A DNA stretch of 64,000 bases from LMUY01 sp965199005 (GTDB taxonomy: Bacteria; Pseudomonadota; Alphaproteobacteria; Acetobacterales; Acetobacteraceae): NCBI GenBank assembly GCA_965199005.1, contig CBDAQK010000006.1, positions 3,097,223-3,161,222 on the forward strand, written 5' to 3'. Under the pieces are notes generated by a model that was not told the DNA's origin, did no database searches, and worked only from the letters and a program-made list of their open reading frames with translations. The position numbers were made by a program, and so were the translations under genes. How positions within the stretch are numbered: the stretch's first letter is position 1; the number at the start of each line of letters is the position of its first letter. This document shows, piece after piece, positions 58,951-64,000 of this stretch.

Positions 58951-60000
58951 TTACGTGGGAAGCTGCGCGAAATACTGCCGTGCCGGCTCGATGCGCTCGC
59001 TGTGCTCCCATGTCGGATACCTGTCCCGCATCCGTTGATCGAGCTCGAGAGCTGCCACACCGGTGGTCCTGAAGACTGGCCGAGCCTCCTTGAAGAAATC
59101 AAGGAGGTCCGATGCGATCTCCGGCCCGCCGAGGTTGCCGTGGCCCGGCACGATCAGGCGCGGCTGGAGCGCCAGCACGTCGTTCAGAGCCACTTCCCAG
59201 CGCGCGACATCGATGTCGTTCGCGAGGATCATCGGCGGGTAGAGCGGCACGATCGGGAACATGCGCTCCTCGATCAGGTCGCCGATGAACACCATCCGCT
59301 CCTCCGGCAGGTGTATGACCTGGTCACCGGGGCTGTGCGCGGTGCCCCAGGTGCGGAACTCGACCTGGCGCCCGCCGAGGTCCAGCGTCGCGCGGTCGCC
59401 GTCGTAGGTTTGATCGGGCGGGGTGAAGACGACGCCATCGAGCAGACGCTTGTGTTCCGCCGGCAGCACGGCGCGGAAACCGTTCAGCAGCGTCGTACCG
59501 GATCGCGCGAAATAGTCGCGCTGCGCGGCATTGTAGTAGATGCGCGCATCCGGCTTGAACGCCTGCGCGCCGAAGCCATGCTCCGGATGGGCATGCGTCA
59601 CGGTCAGCACGACACCCCGGCCCGGCGCGAGCTGGCGGGCAAGCTTGATGACATTTTCCGCGCTTTCCGGTCCAAGACCGCAATCCACCACGAGCACCAA
59701 GTCCCGGCCGACGATGATGCCGATGTTCGGCACGAGCGAGATCCGTTTATCAGGCAGGACGAACACGCCCGGCGCCATCTCCGCCGGAAAGCGCGTGTCC
59801 ACGATGGGCAAGGCGGGTGCCGGCACGGTTGCCGCCAATCGCACCGGTTCGCTGGCTGGCTCGTCGGCCTTCGCGACGGTCGCCGTCGCCAGGGCGGCAA
59901 GGCCACCACCCAAGGACAGCCTGAGAAGCCCGCGCCGGCCGGCGGCGGACCAATCGGGATGTGCGAGGCCCCTTGTGGCTGGATCCATCATGCTCACCAT
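58951..60000 (-). CDS. Exported metallo-beta-lactamase-fold hydrolase
   Basis: The protein has about 349 residues from ATG 60000. It has a twin-arginine-like leader (GRRGLLRLSLGGGLAALATA). The zinc motif reads HAHPEH (about 136-141), with Glu instead of the usual Asp in HxHxDH. The distal ligands are in GTAHSPGDQVIH, FIGDLIEE and IVPGHGNLGG. These features suit the quinoprotein-relay or MBL hydrolase subclass with periplasmic location. The substrate is unknown. The 170 bases downstream contain nothing I recognise. Confidence 0.88.
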   Translation of the reverse strand: MVSMMDPATRGLAHPDWSAAGRRGLLRLSLGGGLAALATATVAKADEPASEPVRLAATVPAPALPIVDTRFPAEMAPGVFVLPDKRISLVPNIGIIVGRDLVLVVDCGLGPESAENVIKLARQLAPGRGVVLTVTHAHPEHGFGAQAFKPDARIYYNAAQRDYFARSGTTLLNGFRAVLPAEHKRLLDGVVFTPPDQTYDGDRATLDLGGRQVEFRTWGTAHSPGDQVIHLPEERMVFIGDLIEERMFPIVPLYPPMILANDIDVARWEVALNDVLALQPRLIVPGHGNLGGPEIASDLLDFFKEARPVFRTTGVAALELDQRMRDRYPTWEHSERIEPARQYFAQLPT

Positions 60001-60101
60001 TCTGTCTGGACTTCCATTTACTATGCCAGCGATGCCGGTTGTCAAGTAATTCGATTAGAAACTTGATCAATTCTGCAGTTTGCATGCCGCGAATTCTTAA
60101 A

Positions 60102-61544
60102 TCAGGAACGTCCCTGGACATGATCCGTCCAGCCGCCGCCAAGTGCCTTGTAGAGCGTCACGAGATTCTGCTGTTGCGAGAGATTGAGCGACACGAGGGT
60201 CAATTGCGCCGAGAACAGTGAGTTCTGTGCGATGAGGACATTCAGGTAGGTGTCCGCCCCGGCATCGGAGCGCATCTTTGATACGTCGTAGTACGTCTGG
60301 TCGGCGCCGACCAGCTTCTTCTCTGCGGCAACCTGACGCAGGTAGGTCGCCCGCCCGGCGAGCGCGTCCGAGACGTCGTGGAACGCCGACTGGATGGACT
60401 TCTCGTAGTCGGCGATCTCGATCTTTTTCTGGATCTTGGCGTAATCGAGATTGGCGAAGTTGGTGCCGGCGTCAAAGATCGGAACACTGACCTGCGGCTC
60501 GAACAGCCAGGACGCCGAGCCCGCGCCGAACAGCTTGGTCAGGCCGCCGCTGGCGGTGCCGCCACTGCCGGTCAGCGTGACGGACGGGAAGAACGCCGCC
60601 CGCGCCGCGCCGATGTCGGCATTGGCGGCAAGCAACGTGTGTTCGGCAGCCCGGATGTCTGGGCGACGCTCCAGCAGCTCCGACGGCAGCCCGGCGGGCA
60701 AGGCCGGGAAGGCCGGCTCCGCCCCCAATCCGCTCTCCGCCATCATGCGTGTCTGCAGCGCGTCCGGCAGGGTGGTTCCCACCAACAGCACCAACTCATC
60801 GAGGTCCTGCGCGACCTGCCTGGTATATTGCTCGACGCTCGCCTCGGCCGTGCGCAGGGTCGACTCCGCCTGTGCGACGGTGAGCAGCGTTCCGGTCCCC
60901 TGGGCCAACTGCAGTTTGTAGAGCTCATACGATTGCTGCTGCGCCTTCGCCGTCAACTGCGACACGCGCAGCGCGTCACGGTCGGCAAGCCATGTCAGGT
61001 ATTCCGACGCGACGGACGCCACCAAGCTGATCAGCGTGCTCTTCTGCGTCTCGGCCAGACTGAAATACTGCTCTTGCGCCTGCTTGCTCAGACTGCGGAT
61101 GCGGCCGAACAGGTCAAGTTCATACGAAACGGTGCCCAGCCCCAGGCTATAGGCGTTGAGATGCAGGGCGGAGGGCGTGCCCTCCTCGCCCGGCGCCTCC
61201 CGCGCGAACTCGGCGCCGCCGGTCGCATCGATGGTCGGGAACAACGCGGCGTGCTGGACCTCGTACTGCGCGTAAGAGGCGGCGGCATTCTGCGCGGCAA
61301 CGCGCAGGTCCCGGTTGTTGTCGAGGGCCAACGCGATGAGGTCCTGCATCACCGGATCGATGAAGAAGTCGCGCCAGCCTATGTCGGCGGCCGCCACGCT
61401 GCCGGACACGGCGCCCTCGCCGGTGAAGGCCGGGCCGGCCGGATAACGGTCCGCGACGGGCAAGCCCGGGCGCAGGTAGTCCGGGATCAGGCTGCAGCCG
61501 GTCAGCGCCATCAGCAGGGTCGCCGCGAGCAAGCGGTTGCGCAC
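60102..61544 (-). CDS. Outer membrane efflux lipoprotein (OprM/NodT family)
   Basis: This 480-residue protein has a lipoprotein signal with lipobox LTGC (Cys17). The TolC-fold repeats are visible: IGWRDFFIDPVMQDLIALAL, DNNRDLRVAAQNAAASYAQY and the second repeat LPSELLERRPDIRAAEHTLL, AANADIGAARAAFFPSVTLT. It forms the trimeric outer-membrane channel of the RND pump encoded just upstream, which ends 3 bases before this gene. It therefore belongs to the same operon. Confidence 0.95.
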   Translation of the reverse strand: MRNRLLAATLLMALTGCSLIPDYLRPGLPVADRYPAGPAFTGEGAVSGSVAAADIGWRDFFIDPVMQDLIALALDNNRDLRVAAQNAAASYAQYEVQHAALFPTIDATGGAEFAREAPGEEGTPSALHLNAYSLGLGTVSYELDLFGRIRSLSKQAQEQYFSLAETQKSTLISLVASVASEYLTWLADRDALRVSQLTAKAQQQSYELYKLQLAQGTGTLLTVAQAESTLRTAEASVEQYTRQVAQDLDELVLLVGTTLPDALQTRMMAESGLGAEPAFPALPAGLPSELLERRPDIRAAEHTLLAANADIGAARAAFFPSVTLTGSGGTASGGLTKLFGAGSASWLFEPQVSVPIFDAGTNFANLDYAKIQKKIEIADYEKSIQSAFHDVSDALAGRATYLRQVAAEKKLVGADQTYYDVSKMRSDAGADTYLNVLIAQNSLFSAQLTLVSLNLSQQQNLVTLYKALGGGWTDHVQGRS

Positions 61545-61547
61545 GAC

Positions 61548-64000
61548 CTAAGCCTCCGCCGCGACGCGTATCGCGGTGGTGTCATGCTTCACCGCGGGCT
61601 TGACCCGGAACAGCCGGAGCACGGCGACGAAGAACACGGGGACGAAGAAGACCGCCAGGACGGTGGCGGTGACCATCCCACCCACCACGGCCGTGCCGAT
61701 CGCGGTCCGCGCCGCGGCACCCGCCCCGCTTGCGATCGCCAGCGGGAAAACGCCGCAGACGAACGCCAGGGAGGTCATCAGGATCGGCCTCAGCCGTTCC
61801 CGCGCCGCCTGGAGGGCCGCGTCGCGCAGAGTGGCACCTTGCTCGTAGAACTCCTTGGCGAATTCCACGATCAAGATAGCGTTCTTGACCGCCAGCCCCA
61901 CCGTCGTCAGCAGGCCCACCTGGAAATACACGTCGTTGTCCAAGCCACGGACCGAGGTCGCGAGCACCGCGCCAAGCACGCCCAACGGTGCCACCAGAAG
62001 CACGGCGATCGGGATGGCCCAGCTCTCGTACAGCGCCGCCAGGCAGAACAGGATGACGATGCCGGAGATGCTGAACAATGCCGCCGTCTGCGATCCTGCC
62101 TGCACTTCCTCGTAGCTCAGCCCGGTCCATTCGTAGCCGATACCGGGCGGCAGTTTGGCGGCCATCTCCTGCATCGCGGCTATGGCGGTGCCTGTGCTGC
62201 CGCCGGGCGCCGGGACGCCCAGGATCTCGTACGAGGTGGACCCGTTGTAGTTCTGCACGTTCTGTGGCCCGACCAGCCACTTGCCGGTCGCTATGGAGGA
62301 AAACGGCACCAGTCCGCCGGTGCTGTTGCGCAGATACCACTTGCCGAGATCGTCCGGCAGCATGCGGGCATAGTCCTCGCCCTGGACGTAGACCTGCTTG
62401 ACCCGGCCGCCGCGCAGGAACTGATTGACGTAGATCGAGCCCAACGCTCCTTCGACAAAGGTGTTGATGTCGGCCGTCGTCACGCCGAACGCATTGGCCT
62501 TCGTCCGGTCGATGACGAGGTTGTACTGCGACGCGTCCTCGATCCCGTTCGGCCGCACCGCCACCACCCTCGGGTCCCTCGCGGCCATGCCAAGCAACTG
62601 GTTGCGCGCGGCAAGCAGCTTGTCGTGGCCAACGTTGCCCCGGTCGACCAACTCCATGTCGAAGCCGGACGCGTTGCCCAGTTCAAGCACCGCCGGCGGC
62701 TGGAAGGTGAAGATCAGGGCGTCCCGCGTGCCTGCGAAATGCTGCGTCACCCGGGCCGCCACCGCAGCACCGGATTGCGAGGCCAGGGGCCGGTCTGCCC
62801 AGGGCTTCAGGCTGATCACCAGGAAGCCGGCATTCTGCCCCTGCCCCGCGAAATTGAAGCCGACGACCGACAACGCCGTGGCGACGTTGGCCTTCTCGGA
62901 CGTGAGCAGGTATTCGATCACCCGCTCGTTCACCGCGTCGGTCTGCTCCGCGGTGCTGCCCGGCGGCAGGGTCGTTTGCCCGAACACCAGCGCCTGGTCC
63001 TCATCGGGCAGGAAACCGGTCGGCAACCTGGTGAAGAAGAATACCATCGTCCCGACGATGAGGACGAAGGCCAGCATCGACCAGGCCGATCCGCTGATCA
63101 TGCGGCCAACGCCGCCGCCGTAGCGCTTGTTGGTCCAATCGAAGCCTCTGTTGAACCAGCCGAACGGTCCGCGGCGAGGGTCGTGCCCCTCCCGCTTCGG
63201 CTTCAGCAGGCTGGCGCACAGGGCCGGTGTCAGGATCAGCGCCACCAGCACCGACAGCACCATCGCCGAAACGATGGTCACCGAGAACTGCCGGTAGATC
63301 ACGCCGGTCGATCCGCCCAGGAACGCCATCGGCAGGAACACCGCGGACAGCACCAGCGCGATGCCGATCAGCGCACCGGATATCTGTGTCATGGATTTCC
63401 GTGTGGCGTCCCGCGGGGAGAGCTTGTCCTCCTCCATCACCCGTTCGACGTTCTCCACCACGACGATCGCGTCGTCCACCAGCAACCCCACGGCGAGCAC
63501 CATCGCCAGCATGGTGAGCGTGTTGATCGTGTAGCCCAGGACTGCCAGCACGCCGAACGTGCCCAGCAGAACCACCGGCACGGCGATGGTCGGGATCAAG
63601 GTGGCGCGGAAGTTCTGCAGGAAGACATACATCACGACGAAGACGAGGACGATGGCCTCGAGCAGCGTCTTGACCACCTCGGTGATGGACAGGGTGATGA
63701 ACGGCTCGGTATCGAGCGGATACACGATGTTCAATCCTGGCGGGAAATAGGGCTGCAACGCCGCCAGTTCGGCTCGGACGGCAGCCTCCGTCGCCAACTG
63801 GTTGGCGCCGGCGGCGAGCTTGAGCGCGATCGCCGCGGCTGGCGCATGATTGATCTTGGCCGTCGGCGAGTAGATCTGCGCGCCCAACTCCACGCGGGCG
63901 ACGTCCTTCAACAGGACCTGGGACCCATTGAGGTTCACCTTCAGCAGGATGTTCTCGAACTGCTCCGGCGTCTCATACCGTGTCGGGCCGATGATCGTGG
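61548..64000 (-). CDS. RND multidrug efflux pump, AcrB/MexB (HAE1) family, 5' end outside window
   Basis: About 817 residues are visible. The frame runs through base 64000 without reaching its start. Landmarks are the TM4 proton-relay segment VGLLVDDAIVVVENVERVME, LSVLVALILTPALCASLLKP, the FLPDEDQALVFGQ porter-domain phrase and the C-terminal GLAVKNAILIVEFAKE, LRPILMTSLAFVCGVFPLAI and AIGTAVVGGMV. It exports hydrophobic drugs or solvents using the proton gradient, with the OprM-like channel downstream. The membrane fusion protein is expected just beyond the window. Confidence 0.95.
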   Translation of the reverse strand, partial: TIIGPTRYETPEQFENILLKVNLNGSQVLLKDVARVELGAQIYSPTAKINHAPAAAIALKLAAGANQLATEAAVRAELAALQPYFPPGLNIVYPLDTEPFITLSITEVVKTLLEAIVLVFVVMYVFLQNFRATLIPTIAVPVVLLGTFGVLAVLGYTINTLTMLAMVLAVGLLVDDAIVVVENVERVMEEDKLSPRDATRKSMTQISGALIGIALVLSAVFLPMAFLGGSTGVIYRQFSVTIVSAMVLSVLVALILTPALCASLLKPKREGHDPRRGPFGWFNRGFDWTNKRYGGGVGRMISGSAWSMLAFVLIVGTMVFFFTRLPTGFLPDEDQALVFGQTTLPPGSTAEQTDAVNERVIEYLLTSEKANVATALSVVGFNFAGQGQNAGFLVISLKPWADRPLASQSGAAVAARVTQHFAGTRDALIFTFQPPAVLELGNASGFDMELVDRGNVGHDKLLAARNQLLGMAARDPRVVAVRPNGIEDASQYNLVIDRTKANAFGVTTADINTFVEGALGSIYVNQFLRGGRVKQVYVQGEDYARMLPDDLGKWYLRNSTGGLVPFSSIATGKWLVGPQNVQNYNGSTSYEILGVPAPGGSTGTAIAAMQEMAAKLPPGIGYEWTGLSYEEVQAGSQTAALFSISGIVILFCLAALYESWAIPIAVLLVAPLGVLGAVLATSVRGLDNDVYFQVGLLTTVGLAVKNAILIVEFAKEFYEQGATLRDAALQAARERLRPILMTSLAFVCGVFPLAIASGAGAAARTAIGTAVVGGMVTATVLAVFFVPVFFVAVLRLFRVKPAVKHDTTAIRVAAEA

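Overview
This is a very G+C-rich stretch of bacterial chromosome, dense with genes, using many GTG and TTG starts and 4-base ATGA/GTGA/TTGA overlaps inside operons. The gene order NDUFA12-like subunit, mlaD, small ORF, DUF2155 is typical of Alphaproteobacteria. Together with the lifestyle genes (many solute uptake systems, RND efflux, NAD salvage) it suggests an environmental alphaproteobacterium, possibly of the Acetobacteraceae (Roseomonas-like). The family-level placement is inference.

Layout. 1-4.9 kb: a minus-strand uptake and catabolism operon (orphan KdpE-like regulator, polar amino acid type ABC transporter, cysteine hydrolase, luciferase-like flavin monooxygenase cut by the window edge). 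5-9.4 kb: NTF2-like protein, glpD-glpK, an SDR with an altered active site. 9.5-14.2 kb: dialkylglycine-decarboxylase-like aminotransferase, small membrane protein, MFS symporter and M20 amidohydrolase. 14.2-15.9 kb: two uncharacterised envelope proteins. 16-21.2 kb: an NAD-salvage block, with nrtR divergent from prs-nadV-SPFH protein-NAD-kinase-like membrane protein and an NrtR-type operator between them. 21.4-27 kb: HD hydrolase, peptide-type ABC binding protein, truncated S9 peptidase, secreted alpha/beta hydrolase, TonB-domain protein, and recombination scars that include a 129-bp direct repeat and gene relics. 27-28.5 kb: TetR/SDR divergent pair. 28.6-31.8 kb: GNAT, RidA and a stand-alone TSCPD ribonucleotide-reductase-like protein. 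31.8-35.3 kb: taurine/nitrate-type ABC operon with two different permeases. 35.3-41 kb: conserved alphaproteobacterial cluster, then otsB, an ABC-2 export permease, an HldE-like protein with a ruined adenylyltransferase site, an AGE-family epimerase and a TRAP binding protein.

42-46.5 kb: tRNA-Lys(CTT) followed by a small integrase-bearing island with a phage-like protein, small ORFs, a tyrosine recombinase and an AlpA-like excisionase. The host backbone resumes with an SDR at 46.5 kb. 48.4-52.6 kb: lrgA-lrgB divergent from a LysR regulator, followed by a pyruvate-oxidase-type TPP enzyme, which resembles a Cid/Lrg acetate and overflow module. 52.7-56.3 kb: DUF892 (YciF) and DUF3140 stress-type proteins and a molybdopterin oxidoreductase. 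56.5-64 kb: a chemoreceptor, a secreted SnoaL-like protein, a secreted metallo-beta-lactamase-fold hydrolase and an RND efflux pair (outer membrane factor and AcrB-type pump) that runs off the window.

The strongest candidates for something new are the SPFH/NAD-kinase-like pair coupled to NAD salvage, the catalytically altered HldE and SDR proteins, the isolated TSCPD protein next to RidA, and the relic-filled 23.5-26.9 kb segment.
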